Below, in pieces: positions 16,704 through 26,085 of a DNA stretch of 64,000 nucleotides. Made by a program: the position numbers and the translations under genes. The stretch is taken from NCBI GenBank assembly GCA_020635565.1, contig JACJZN010000009.1:1-64000 (forward strand). The letters are read 5' to 3'. The stretch comes from Flavobacteriales bacterium (GTDB lineage: Bacteria > Bacteroidota > Bacteroidia > Flavobacteriales_D > Parvicellaceae). The stretch's first letter is position 1; each line of letters starts with the position of its first letter. Under the pieces are notes generated by a model. The model ran no database searches and was not told where the DNA came from. It saw only the letters and a program-made list of their open reading frames with translations.

Positions 16704-17744
16704 ATGAGAAGAGTGAAAGTTGGAATTACCGTTGGAGATACTAATGGTATTGGTATTGAAGTGATTTTGAAAGCGTTGGATGATAATAGGCTATTGGATC
16801 ACATTACACCGGTAATTTATGGACCAAGTAGAGTTGTAGCTTTTCAAAAGAAAGAACTAAATCTCAATGCGACTTACCAAAAAATTAAAGATGTGAATGA
16901 AGCAAAAGGAAATAAAATATTTCTTTTCAGCACAAATGAAGATGAGGTAAAAATTGACTTTGGACAAGCTACTAGTGAAAGTGGTAAAGAAGCCTTTTCA
17001 AGTTTAAAGCAGGCTGTTGGCGATCTTGCTGCGGCAAAAGTAGATGTGTTGGTGACAGCTCCAATAAACAAAAAGAACATTCAATCTCAGGGATTTGATT
17101 TTCCTGGGCATACGGAATATCTTACAAGTTATTCCAACGTGGAAGATTCGTTGATGTTTATGATATACAATGGACTTAGAGTAGGTGTAGCTACTAATCA
17201 TGTTCCTTTGAATGAGGTAGCAAAGCAATTGACTAAGGAGGTTATTGTTTCTAAAATTCGCTTGTTGGATCAGTCCTTAAGAAGAGATTTTGGAATACAA
17301 AGACCAAGAATTGCCGTGTTGGGATTGAATCCTCACGCAGGTGAAAATGGTGCGATCGGAAATGAAGAATCAAATGTTGTTGGGCCTGCGATAGAGATGG
17401 CTGTTAAGGAAGGAATTCTGGCTTTTGGTCCCTATGCTTCAGATGGTCTTTTTGGTTCTGGGAATTTCAAGAAATTTGATGGAATTTTGGCAATGTATCA
17501 TGATCAAGGATTGACTCCGTTTAAAGCTATGGCTGGTGGTGAAGGTGTAAACTTTACTGCGGGGTTGCCAATTGTGAGGACTTCACCTGATCACGGAACA
17601 GCGTTTGAAATTGCTGGTAAGAATGAGGCAAATCCAGATTCATTCAGAAATGCAATCTATCTTGCTGTGGATGTTTTTGCGAACAGAAAAGTATTTAAAG
17701 ATCTAACTGCTAATCAGTTGGAGATTCAGAAAAAAAAATCTTGA
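16704..17744 (+). CDS. pdxA: 4-hydroxythreonine-4-phosphate dehydrogenase
   Basis: Catalyses the NAD-dependent oxidation and decarboxylation of 4-phosphohydroxy-L-threonine in pyridoxal phosphate synthesis. The 346 residues carry the family signatures: VGITVGDTNGIGIEVILKAL at the start, GHTEYLTSY (metal-binding His), LGLNPHAGENGAIG (second His), and YHDQGLTPFKAMAGGEGVNF with TSPDHGTAFEIAGK (third His). It is translated just after leucyl aminopeptidase (6-bp gap). The 249-bp gap that follows has no terminator I am sure of. Confidence 0.95.
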   Translation: MRRVKVGITVGDTNGIGIEVILKALDDNRLLDHITPVIYGPSRVVAFQKKELNLNATYQKIKDVNEAKGNKIFLFSTNEDEVKIDFGQATSESGKEAFSSLKQAVGDLAAAKVDVLVTAPINKKNIQSQGFDFPGHTEYLTSYSNVEDSLMFMIYNGLRVGVATNHVPLNEVAKQLTKEVIVSKIRLLDQSLRRDFGIQRPRIAVLGLNPHAGENGAIGNEESNVVGPAIEMAVKEGILAFGPYASDGLFGSGNFKKFDGILAMYHDQGLTPFKAMAGGEGVNFTAGLPIVRTSPDHGTAFEIAGKNEANPDSFRNAIYLAVDVFANRKVFKDLTANQLEIQKKKS

Positions 17745-17993
17745 TATAGGTGAGGATCTTGTGTTTTCTGAGATAAGTAAAAGCTTATCCTTTGTTGTGC
17801 TTTAGTTTGATTTGATGTTGTGTCTTAAAATTCATCTTTATTGATTACTGATTGAATTTTTATCATTGAAAACCGTCTTTTTGAATGACGGAAAAAATCA
17901 TTCAAGGTTAAGATTTCGTTGTGTGTCATTTTTTCTGATACTGGTGAAAGTAAAAATATTTAACTTGGTGCCATCTATTGTTAATGTATTACT

Positions 17994-20900
17994 ATGAAAT
18001 CAAATTTGCACCTTTTTGTAAAAACTGTTCAAACTCATTCCGCTCAAAGATTTCTTTTTTTTGGTCTGTTCATGTTTTTGTTTCAGTTTTTTTATTCGCA
18101 GACAATCAGTTTAGAGGTTGACGGTTTAAGATTATATACCAGTGAAACTGCTGACTGTTCCTCTGGTCCAGATCCAAGATGGAGAATACGAGGATTTACT
18201 CAATATACAGGGAATTTTGACTGGAATAAAGACGCAGACGATATTGCCGGAGGTGGTTGGTCGAATTATAGTAATACGACATGGATGACAATAGCAAGCT
18301 CTGCTGATGATGCGGTTTTAACGGTTCAATTGGATGCTTGGGAAGAGGATCCGATAACATGCGATAATCCATGTTTTTTCTGCTCTAATGGAGGACCAGA
18401 TGATGGAGATTGTTTTGGTTACTCAAATGTGGGTTCGCATACGATTACAAATTTGGCACCATGTACATGGCATACATTTCAGAAATTTAGAACTTGTACG
18501 GATGATGGAGAGACAATAACTTGGGGAGTTGAATATTCTTATTATTGGCAATATAACTCGCTTGATCCTGGTACTGTTTCAGGTGGTGGGACTTATCCTC
18601 CATGTTCGGTTGATCCTCCTGCTTTTTCGAGTGTTACGCCAGCTACGGATTGGGCAACTTATCAGTGGGAAGTAAGTGTTGATGGAGGAACGATTTGGAA
18701 TGATGTTGCAGGTGCTACAAGTGCTACGTATGATCCAGGAACACTTACACAGACTACAATGTATAGAAGACGTGCAAATGACTGTGCTGGACGTACTCAA
18801 TATTCAAACACTTTAACCGTAACAATTAATTTACCTCCAGCTCCGACAGGAACTGGTACTACAATTTGTGAGAATAGTACTGGGACTATTTCAGCTAATG
18901 CTTCAGGAGCTATTGATTATAATTGGTATAATAATATCGCGATGACTACCTTTTTAGGGTCAGGCAGCAATTATATTACACCTATGCTAACATCGAATGC
19001 TTCGTACTTCGTTACGGCAGTTTACTCAGGGGGATGTGAAAGTAGTCCAGTTCAGGTTGATGTGATTGTAGAAACTGAATCTGTGGATCCTACTAGTATT
19101 AACGCTTCTCCTTCTTCAACAATTTGTTCTGGTGGAGGGCCTGTTACTTTGTCTGTAAGTGGGGGGTCTTTAGGTACTGGTGCAAATTGGGTTTGGTATG
19201 AAGGGGGATGTGCTTCTGGTGCGCCTTTAGGAACGGGGGCTTCCATCTCAGTGAGTCCAGCAATTACAACTGATTATTATGTTAGAGCTGAAGGGAACTG
19301 TAATAATACAACTTGTGCAACGATTACAGTTACGGTGGAGTCGTTATCGACTGATCCTTCATCAGCAACAGCATCTAGCACTACCATCTGTGACGGAGAT
19401 CCTGTTACTCTGAATGTGTTAGGCGGATCATTAGGTTCCGGAGCAAATTGGGAATGGTATTCGGGGACGTGTGGAACTGGAGTTTCAGAAGGTTCCGGAG
19501 CATCTATAATAGTTACTCCATCTGTAACAACAACTTATTATGTTAGGGCTGAGGGTAGTTGTGGAAACTCAGCTTGTCAATCTGTTACGGTTAATGTTGA
19601 TGCATTATCAACAGATCCAAGTAGTATTAATGCTTCGGCTACTACTATCTGTGTAGGAGCAGGGTCTGTAACATTGGATGTGATTGGTGGAACCCTTGGA
19701 GCTGGAGCTGATTGGCAATGGTATGATGCCGGATGTGGTTCTGGAGCGAATATTGGTTCCGGTTCTTCAATAAATGTTACTCCATCTGTAACAACAACTT
19801 ATTATGTTAGAGCCGAAGGAACTTGTAATAATTCAGCTTGCGTTTCAATTACGATCACAGTTGATCAATTATCGATTGATCCAACAAGTATTTCAGTAGC
19901 TAGTACATTTCTTTGCCCTGGTGGAACTGCTGTAATGTCTGTCTCTGGAGGGTCGTTGGGCACTGGTGCGAATTGGTATTGGTATGAAACTTCTTGCGGA
20001 GGTTCTTTAGTTGGGACTGGAAGTGTAATTAGTGTTACTCCTAGTGCTACTACGACATATTTTGTTAGAGCTGAAGGAACGTGTAATACAACGACATGTG
20101 TTTCACAGACAATTACTGTAGGAGTAGGTGCATCTGATCCCGATTCTGCTACCGTTTCTATGAATAATATCTGTCCTGAAGAATTGGTAACACTTACCGC
20201 TTGGTCATCTACCTCTCTACCATCAGGATATATCTATGTTTGGTATACAGGTGCTTGTGGGGCGGTTCCAGTTGGTGTAGGCCAAACTTTGGATGTTGCT
20301 CCTAGTGTCACTACAACCTATTATGTGAGGGCTGTAGGAACTTGTGGTGAATCACTTTGTGCTTCAGTTACAGTTACAGTACTTCCAGGATCTGTTACGC
20401 CTGACGGAATAATTTCTTCTAATAATAACTTCTGTATCGGAGGTTCAGCAACGTTGACTGTTGATGGCGGTTCTCTTGAAGCTGGTGCAGTTTGGACATG
20501 GTATGAAAATTCCTGTGGTGGTGGAACTTCTATTGGTACAGGATCTTCAATCACAGTTACTCCAAATTCATCAACTACTTATTATGTAAGAGGTGAAGGA
20601 GGATCTTGTGGAAATACTCAGTGTGCAACGATCAACATTAATGTTCATGGAGCCCAAGTTTACTTGGTTCCGTTTGATACGGTTTGCGTTGAAGGAAACA
20701 CAGGATTTAACTTAACAGGAGGACTTCCTGTAGGAGGTACTTATAGTGGAACTGCCGTAACTTCTGGAGTGTTTAACGCTTCTGCAGCTGGTGTTGGATC
20801 ACATGCAATTACTTACACTTACACAGATGGTTTCGGATGTTCAAATACAGCGACAGAGAATATTGTTGTTGTTGAAGCAAATGTTGCAGCGACTAGTGTA

Positions 20901-21860
20901 ACGGCTGACAATAATGTTGTTTGTTCGAGTGGATCAGCAATACTTACTGTCAATGGTGGAACTCTTGTATCTGGTGCTGATTGGTATTGGTATGAAAATT
21001 CTTGTGGAGGAGGAGCTTCAATAGGAAGTGGATCGTCAATAAGTGTGTCTCCTACTCAAACAACTACTTACTTTGTTAGAGCGGAAGGTGGAAACGCTTA
21101 TTGTGGACCTTCAGAGTGTGTTGCTATTACAATATCTGTAAGCAATCCATCTGCTAACCTATTACCTTTTGATGATGTTTGTGGTTCGAATACGTTGGTT
21201 TTATCTGAAGGAATTCCAAGTGGAGGTACCTATTCTGGAACTGGTGTGGCATCTGGAATGTTTGATGCTTCGATTGCAGGAATTGGAACTCATACAATTA
21301 CATACACCTATACAGATGGAAATGGTTGTACTGCCTCAGCAACGGGTGATATTACAGTAGTGGCTGGAAGTATTAACCTTGAAACAGCGATTGAGACTCA
21401 GACTTGTGCAAATGGCGGTGTGCTCGTACACGCAATTGCGACTGGAGGAAACGGATTCTACATCTACTCATGGTCAGACGGATCAACAGAAAATCCACAC
21501 ATGTGGACTGATCCTGGTACATACACAGTTACGGTTTCAGACGGTAGTGGATGTTCGGCAATGGTTGATAGTATAGTCGTAACTGAGGATATGGCTTGTC
21601 TTGAGCTAGCAAATACATTTACTCCAAATGGTGACGGAACCAATGATACATGGAATCTTGATTTCACAGCATACAGTTCGGCTAGCCTTGAGGTTTATTC
21701 TAAATGGGGAGTGTTGGTTTACCAGAATACAGGTCTTACTATTCAGTGGGATGGAAACGATATGAGTGGAAATGCGCTTCCTGCAGGAACATACTACTAT
21801 ATTGTAGATTTAGATGGTGGAACCAAGAAGCAAAATGGACCAATATCAATTGTACGCTAA
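17994..21860 (+). CDS. Giant T9SS type B repeat adhesin
   Basis: A 1288-residue secreted protein. It has a long signal region with hydrophobic core FLFFGLFMFLFQFFYSQ (about 20-36). An N-terminal Cys-rich beta region (about 45-200) follows, then weaker Ig-like modules. Residues ~361-1124 hold seven copies of an ~88-residue Cys-containing Ig-like unit (WYWYE...YYVRAEG) and two copies of a second unit (TYSGTGVASGMFDASIAGIG). The end is a type B T9SS domain: ANTFTPNGDGTNDTWNLDF, YSKWGVLVYQNTG, WDGNDMSGNALPAGTYYYIV. It is likely a long cell-surface fibre. It is followed by porP/sprF (18 bp) and an OmpA gene, the typical trio for a surface adhesin and its own outer-membrane partners. Confidence 0.9.
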   Translation: MKSNLHLFVKTVQTHSAQRFLFFGLFMFLFQFFYSQTISLEVDGLRLYTSETADCSSGPDPRWRIRGFTQYTGNFDWNKDADDIAGGGWSNYSNTTWMTIASSADDAVLTVQLDAWEEDPITCDNPCFFCSNGGPDDGDCFGYSNVGSHTITNLAPCTWHTFQKFRTCTDDGETITWGVEYSYYWQYNSLDPGTVSGGGTYPPCSVDPPAFSSVTPATDWATYQWEVSVDGGTIWNDVAGATSATYDPGTLTQTTMYRRRANDCAGRTQYSNTLTVTINLPPAPTGTGTTICENSTGTISANASGAIDYNWYNNIAMTTFLGSGSNYITPMLTSNASYFVTAVYSGGCESSPVQVDVIVETESVDPTSINASPSSTICSGGGPVTLSVSGGSLGTGANWVWYEGGCASGAPLGTGASISVSPAITTDYYVRAEGNCNNTTCATITVTVESLSTDPSSATASSTTICDGDPVTLNVLGGSLGSGANWEWYSGTCGTGVSEGSGASIIVTPSVTTTYYVRAEGSCGNSACQSVTVNVDALSTDPSSINASATTICVGAGSVTLDVIGGTLGAGADWQWYDAGCGSGANIGSGSSINVTPSVTTTYYVRAEGTCNNSACVSITITVDQLSIDPTSISVASTFLCPGGTAVMSVSGGSLGTGANWYWYETSCGGSLVGTGSVISVTPSATTTYFVRAEGTCNTTTCVSQTITVGVGASDPDSATVSMNNICPEELVTLTAWSSTSLPSGYIYVWYTGACGAVPVGVGQTLDVAPSVTTTYYVRAVGTCGESLCASVTVTVLPGSVTPDGIISSNNNFCIGGSATLTVDGGSLEAGAVWTWYENSCGGGTSIGTGSSITVTPNSSTTYYVRGEGGSCGNTQCATININVHGAQVYLVPFDTVCVEGNTGFNLTGGLPVGGTYSGTAVTSGVFNASAAGVGSHAITYTYTDGFGCSNTATENIVVVEANVAATSVTADNNVVCSSGSAILTVNGGTLVSGADWYWYENSCGGGASIGSGSSISVSPTQTTTYFVRAEGGNAYCGPSECVAITISVSNPSANLLPFDDVCGSNTLVLSEGIPSGGTYSGTGVASGMFDASIAGIGTHTITYTYTDGNGCTASATGDITVVAGSINLETAIETQTCANGGVLVHAIATGGNGFYIYSWSDGSTENPHMWTDPGTYTVTVSDGSGCSAMVDSIVVTEDMACLELANTFTPNGDGTNDTWNLDFTAYSSASLEVYSKWGVLVYQNTGLTIQWDGNDMSGNALPAGTYYYIVDLDGGTKKQNGPISIVR
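19077..21140 (+). repeat. Tandem Ig-like repeats in the T9SS adhesin
   Basis: Seven ~264-bp units encode segments starting xxDPxS and containing GGSLG(T/A)GANWxWYE and TTTYYVRAEG; two ~230-bp units with GGTYSGT..TYTYTDG are interspersed after the sixth and seventh. They are diverged at the DNA level, so they look like old duplications rather than recent expansion. Confidence 0.8.
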
Positions 21861-21878
21861 TAAAGAACTACTTAGACT

Positions 21879-22826
21879 ATGAAGAATAAAATATATTTCC
21901 TTGTCGTACTGGCTTTTACAGCTATGTCAATGAATGCTCAGCAAATTGCATTAAGCAGTCAGTACATGTTTAATGAGTTTGCATTCAATCCAGCGGTTGC
22001 AGGTACTAAGAATTTTGCACCCCTGACTTTCTCGTTCAGGAGACAGTGGATGGGAATGAATGAAGCTCCTGTAACTCAGAATCTGTCATTCCACTCCTTT
22101 GTTGGGAAAAATGCCGGAGCTGGGGTTCAATTGTATAATGATGTTGCTGGACCCACCAGAAGAACTGGTTTAAGTGGTGCATTTAGCTATCAGATCCAGA
22201 CTTCCGAAAAGACGAGGTTGTCCTTTGGTTTGTCTGCAAATGTTACGCAGTTTATGATGGATAGAGATCAGATGATCACTGAAACACCGGATGATTATGC
22301 TGTTCAGAATAATACTTTTAACCAATTGATCCCTGATTTCAATTTTGGAATGTATTGGTACGGAGAAAGACACTTTGTTGGAGTTTCTGGATATAACCTT
22401 GTTCAAAGTACAGATGATCTTTTTGATCTTACTAAACCGGTAACTAATACATTGGATAGAACAATTTTTGCTCACGCAGGTTATCTATTTCCACTTGGAG
22501 AAAGTTTTGCAATAGAACCATCAGGAATGTTTAGGTACATGATGAATGCGCCTATGTCATTTGATGCCAACCTTAGATTTGTGATCAAGGATGCGTACTG
22601 GTTAGGAGGTTCTTATCGTTATCAAGATGCAATTGCAATTATGATAGGTGCTGATCTTGGATTTTTGGAATTAGGATATTCTTACGATCTTGGTATGTCG
22701 AATCTTGCTACTTACAATGCCGGTTCGCATGAGGTTTTCTTAACTGCGAAACTGAGCAAAGGTGTAAACAATCGATCACCTTGGCACAAAAGAAATAGAA
22801 TCTATTCATCGTTTTCTAAAGATTAA
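21879..22826 (+). CDS. PorP/SprF family T9SS outer-membrane protein
   Basis: A 315-residue protein. The signal peptide (about 1-20, ending MNAQ) is followed by QQIALSSQYMFNEFAFNPAV, the hallmark start of the PorP/SprF family. The rest has alternating amphipathic beta strands ending in LGYSYDLGMSNLATYNAGSHE, as expected of a 14-strand barrel. PorP/SprF proteins pair with a type B sorting-domain substrate, and help attach or export it at the outer membrane. Here the substrate is presumably the adhesin encoded 18 bp upstream. The gap to the following OmpA gene is 2 bp, so these are one transcript. Confidence 0.92.
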   Translation: MKNKIYFLVVLAFTAMSMNAQQIALSSQYMFNEFAFNPAVAGTKNFAPLTFSFRRQWMGMNEAPVTQNLSFHSFVGKNAGAGVQLYNDVAGPTRRTGLSGAFSYQIQTSEKTRLSFGLSANVTQFMMDRDQMITETPDDYAVQNNTFNQLIPDFNFGMYWYGERHFVGVSGYNLVQSTDDLFDLTKPVTNTLDRTIFAHAGYLFPLGESFAIEPSGMFRYMMNAPMSFDANLRFVIKDAYWLGGSYRYQDAIAIMIGADLGFLELGYSYDLGMSNLATYNAGSHEVFLTAKLSKGVNNRSPWHKRNRIYSSFSKD

Positions 22827-22828
22827 GG

Positions 22829-25800
22829 ATGAGAAAAGGGTTGGCTGGAATGAGGAGAATCATTTATTTGCTAGTAGGCTTTTTTCCTCTGTTTGTTTTT
22901 GGACAAGCAGAAGGTATTGTAGCAGATCATTTGTTCGACAATTTCGAATACAAGGAAGCTATTCATTATTATCTTAGGGCTGATGAGTTGTCTAGTGAAC
23001 AAGAGGTAAATATTGCTTACGCTTACTATTCAATTAAAGATTATCCGAATGCAGCAAGCCGATTCAAGATTGTATTAGACAAGGGAGAGGTAGTTGATCC
23101 AATTTTTTATTATTTCTATGCCAATTCGTTAAAAAATGATAGTCAATATGACGAAGCAAAGAAGTGGTTTGCCAAAGCTCTAGAAATAGATAGTTCTCAG
23201 TATTTTGCTGAAAATGGGATTAAGAGTATTGATATTCTGAAGTCAGATGATCCTGGTTCTTATACTAAGGAGATAGTTTCTTTGGAGAGTATTAATAATG
23301 GGGCTTCCACCTATTCACCACAATGGTATAAGGATGGAGTGATTTTTTGTAGTGAATACAAAATTGATTCCGCGAAAAGGAGACCTATAGTTGATGTTGG
23401 AGCCTATTCTAACTTGGATAAACTTAATTATGGTTTAGCTGAAAGACCGTTATCTCAGATCTACTATGTTGAGGTAGATGATGATTTTAATGTTGTAAGA
23501 AGTGAGTTACTCGCGCAATCAGATAAGTTCCACATTTCTAGTTTCTATGCTAATAATGATGAAATATATTTTACCAAGATTGATGTAATCCGTGGATGGG
23601 ATCCTTCTTTAAAAAGTCATCCAAGATTGTTTTTCGGGACATTAAATAATTCTGAAAGGACCATAGATGATCCGAAAGCTGTATCGATCAAGAAATTATC
23701 TAGTGAAGCAGGTTCAGGTCATCCATGTTTAACGGCAGATGGCAAAACGATGATCTTTTCATCAGATTTACCTGGTGGTTATGGTGGCGCAGATTTATAC
23801 AAAACGACATTGGATGAAAATGGGAAGTGGTCGCAGCCTGAGAACTTAGGACCTAAAGTTAATACAAAGGGAGACGAGTTGTATCCTACTATTAATGGAC
23901 AGGAATTGTATTATTCAAGTGATGGACTTCCAGGTTATGGAGGTCTGGACGTCTTCAAATTGCCATTGTCAGAGATGACATCGGCAAATCCGAAACTAGT
24001 TCAGGCACCTATCAATTCAGTTGCAGATGATTTTGGAGTAATAATTAATCCTACGGATACCAATGTTGGGTTCTTTACATCTAATCGTTTTGGAGGTTTA
24101 GGAGATGATGATCTCTATATGTTCAAAAAGAGAACAATGGGACATCTTGTTCAAGGAACTGTGAAAGACTTAAATGGAGATCCTGTTGCTAATGCAATAG
24201 TGAAGATCTATGATGAAGAAGGTAATGAAATAGCCCAGACCAAAACTGACGAGAATGGAAACTACGTTTTGGAGGTTCCAGCTGAAGGTGATTTTGAGTT
24301 AGTAGCTACAATTCCGGGTTATGGAGATAAAGAGCCTGTTACTATTAATGGAGACTGGGATGATAACAATAGAATTGATATGACCCTGGAGCCTATGTTA
24401 ACTGCACAAGGCTTGGTTAAAAATGAGGATGGAAGTCCCGCATCAAATGTAGATATTGAACTTCAGGATGACCTTGGTAATATTATCTATAAAGGTAAAA
24501 CAGACGAAAATGGTTATTATCAATTCCCTTTAGAAGAGAATGAATCTTATTCTGCTTTTGCAACTGATGGTACGCTTGCCGGTAAGAAGACTTTCATCAC
24601 AGATGATAATTATGATCCATTGAGAGATACTGACATTATACTTGGCCCAATCCATACTGTGAATGGTTTAGTGGTGGATGAGAATGGAAATCCAGTCTCT
24701 AATGCTTTAGTGAAGATCTATGATGAAAATGGGAATGAGGTCGCTCAGGTAAGAACGGATGAGAATGGGAAATATAGTATTCCGATTTATGAGGAAGGTA
24801 ATTATCAGATAGTGGCTACAATTCCTGGTTATGGTGATATTGAACAAGTTACAATAGATGATAATTGGGATGATTCTCAGGAATTGGTCATGAAACTTGA
24901 GCCAATGATGACTGCTCAGGGTGTTGTGAAGAATGAGGATGGCAGTACAGCAGGAAATGTATTGATCGAATTGAAAGATGATAAGGGAAATGTAATCTAT
25001 AAAGGTAAAACAGATGAGAATGGTTATTACCAATTTCCTTTGGACGACAATAAAACTTACACAGCATATGCTGAAGACGGTGTGAAATCTGGTCAGGAGA
25101 CTTTTACTACTGATCAAAACTATGATCCTTTAAAAGATACTGATATTGTTTTGAGACCAGGGACTTTCGTTGCCGGTGTTGTTTTGGATGAAAATGGTAA
25201 CCCTATTTCCGGAGCGGAAGTAAAGTTGTATGATGATGAAGGCAATTTGATCGCTACAACAATCACCGATGAGAATGGAGAGTATAGATTTGATCTCAAA
25301 AATGATGAAAATTATCAGATCGTTGCTACAATAGATGGGTTTGAAGCCATTGAGAATATTTTTACTGGAAATAATTACAACAGTGATGATAAGTTAATGT
25401 TGAACTTGGAACCTATAGGGATGGAATCTTTCGCTTTAGTTGAAGATAATGAAACGAAGAAAGGAATTGCCGGTGTAAAGGTTACATTGGTTGATAATGA
25501 GACAGGTAAGAAGTATGTAACGACAACTGATAGCAAAGGAGAATTCCAAGTGAAGATCAATCCTAATAAAGGCTATGCTATTCATCTAGATAAGGATGGT
25601 TACTATCCAAAAACCGTGAAGATCAAAGCAGGACAGTTACCTGATAAGGTGGATCTTAATCAGATGGGGGATTTTGGAATGGACTACGCAGGGTATGATG
25701 TTAAAAAGATCTATTTTGAACTAGACGAATATAAAGTAACATCTGAATCTGCAGAACAATTGGATAAAATTGTTGCGCTTTTGAAGGCAAATCCTAAGGC

Positions 25801-26047
25801 AGTTATTACCGTTAAGTCATATGCGGATTGTAGAGGGCCTGCGAAGTATAATGTTTCATTGTCTTATAAAAGATCCAAGGCGGTAAGAGATTATCTGGTT
25901 GATCATGGGGTAAAAAATGGACGAATCCTTACAGAATCTTATGGGGCTACCAATTTTGTGAACAACTGTTCCACCCCAGAGGCTTGCTCTGAGAGTGAAC
26001 ATGCTTTGAATAGACGTTCTGAGTTTGAAATTGACTTCAATAAATAA
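22829..26047 (+). CDS. OmpA-family protein with TPR, PD40 and CarboxypepD repeats
   Basis: A 1072-residue envelope protein. The signal peptide (about 1-26) ends FVFGQ, preferring ATG 22829 although ATG 22850 is possible. TPR-like helices follow (about 30-130), then a PD40/WD40-like propeller (GHPCLTADGKTMIFSSDLPG, DELYPTINGQELYYSSDGLP, about 290-420). From ~438 come three pairs of carboxypeptidase-like regulatory domains in 170-residue periods. The end is an OmpA peptidoglycan-binding domain (KKIYFELDEYKVTSESAEQL, SYADCRGPAKYNVSLSYKR). Such proteins tie the T9SS adhesin/PorP complex to the cell wall. It is the third gene of the adhesin operon. Confidence 0.9.
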   Translation: MRKGLAGMRRIIYLLVGFFPLFVFGQAEGIVADHLFDNFEYKEAIHYYLRADELSSEQEVNIAYAYYSIKDYPNAASRFKIVLDKGEVVDPIFYYFYANSLKNDSQYDEAKKWFAKALEIDSSQYFAENGIKSIDILKSDDPGSYTKEIVSLESINNGASTYSPQWYKDGVIFCSEYKIDSAKRRPIVDVGAYSNLDKLNYGLAERPLSQIYYVEVDDDFNVVRSELLAQSDKFHISSFYANNDEIYFTKIDVIRGWDPSLKSHPRLFFGTLNNSERTIDDPKAVSIKKLSSEAGSGHPCLTADGKTMIFSSDLPGGYGGADLYKTTLDENGKWSQPENLGPKVNTKGDELYPTINGQELYYSSDGLPGYGGLDVFKLPLSEMTSANPKLVQAPINSVADDFGVIINPTDTNVGFFTSNRFGGLGDDDLYMFKKRTMGHLVQGTVKDLNGDPVANAIVKIYDEEGNEIAQTKTDENGNYVLEVPAEGDFELVATIPGYGDKEPVTINGDWDDNNRIDMTLEPMLTAQGLVKNEDGSPASNVDIELQDDLGNIIYKGKTDENGYYQFPLEENESYSAFATDGTLAGKKTFITDDNYDPLRDTDIILGPIHTVNGLVVDENGNPVSNALVKIYDENGNEVAQVRTDENGKYSIPIYEEGNYQIVATIPGYGDIEQVTIDDNWDDSQELVMKLEPMMTAQGVVKNEDGSTAGNVLIELKDDKGNVIYKGKTDENGYYQFPLDDNKTYTAYAEDGVKSGQETFTTDQNYDPLKDTDIVLRPGTFVAGVVLDENGNPISGAEVKLYDDEGNLIATTITDENGEYRFDLKNDENYQIVATIDGFEAIENIFTGNNYNSDDKLMLNLEPIGMESFALVEDNETKKGIAGVKVTLVDNETGKKYVTTTDSKGEFQVKINPNKGYAIHLDKDGYYPKTVKIKAGQLPDKVDLNQMGDFGMDYAGYDVKKIYFELDEYKVTSESAEQLDKIVALLKANPKAVITVKSYADCRGPAKYNVSLSYKRSKAVRDYLVDHGVKNGRILTESYGATNFVNNCSTPEACSESEHALNRRSEFEIDFNK
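24139..25668 (+). repeat. Three ~510-bp domain-pair repeats
   Basis: Paired CarboxypepD_reg domains recur at residue ~438, ~608 and ~778 of the OmpA protein. Units 1 and 2 are close (VANAIVKIYDEEGNEIAQ / VSNALVKIYDENGNEVAQ; KGKTDENGYYQFPL in both), while the second half of unit 3 is strongly diverged. This indicates a fairly recent in-frame duplication. Confidence 0.8.
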
Positions 26048-26085
26048 TTAAGTTTTAACTTAGTGGCGTTAAAATTATTTAAGGA

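Noticed and set aside
17830..17900. Terminator after pdxA
   Set aside because: CCGTC/GACGG can pair around 17874-17892 but is followed by A rather than T on the plus strand, and the loop is long; not convincing.
19077..21140. CRISPR-like repeat array
   Set aside because: The repeats are in-frame coding units of ~264 bp with no short direct repeats or spacers; no CRISPR or cas gene was seen anywhere.
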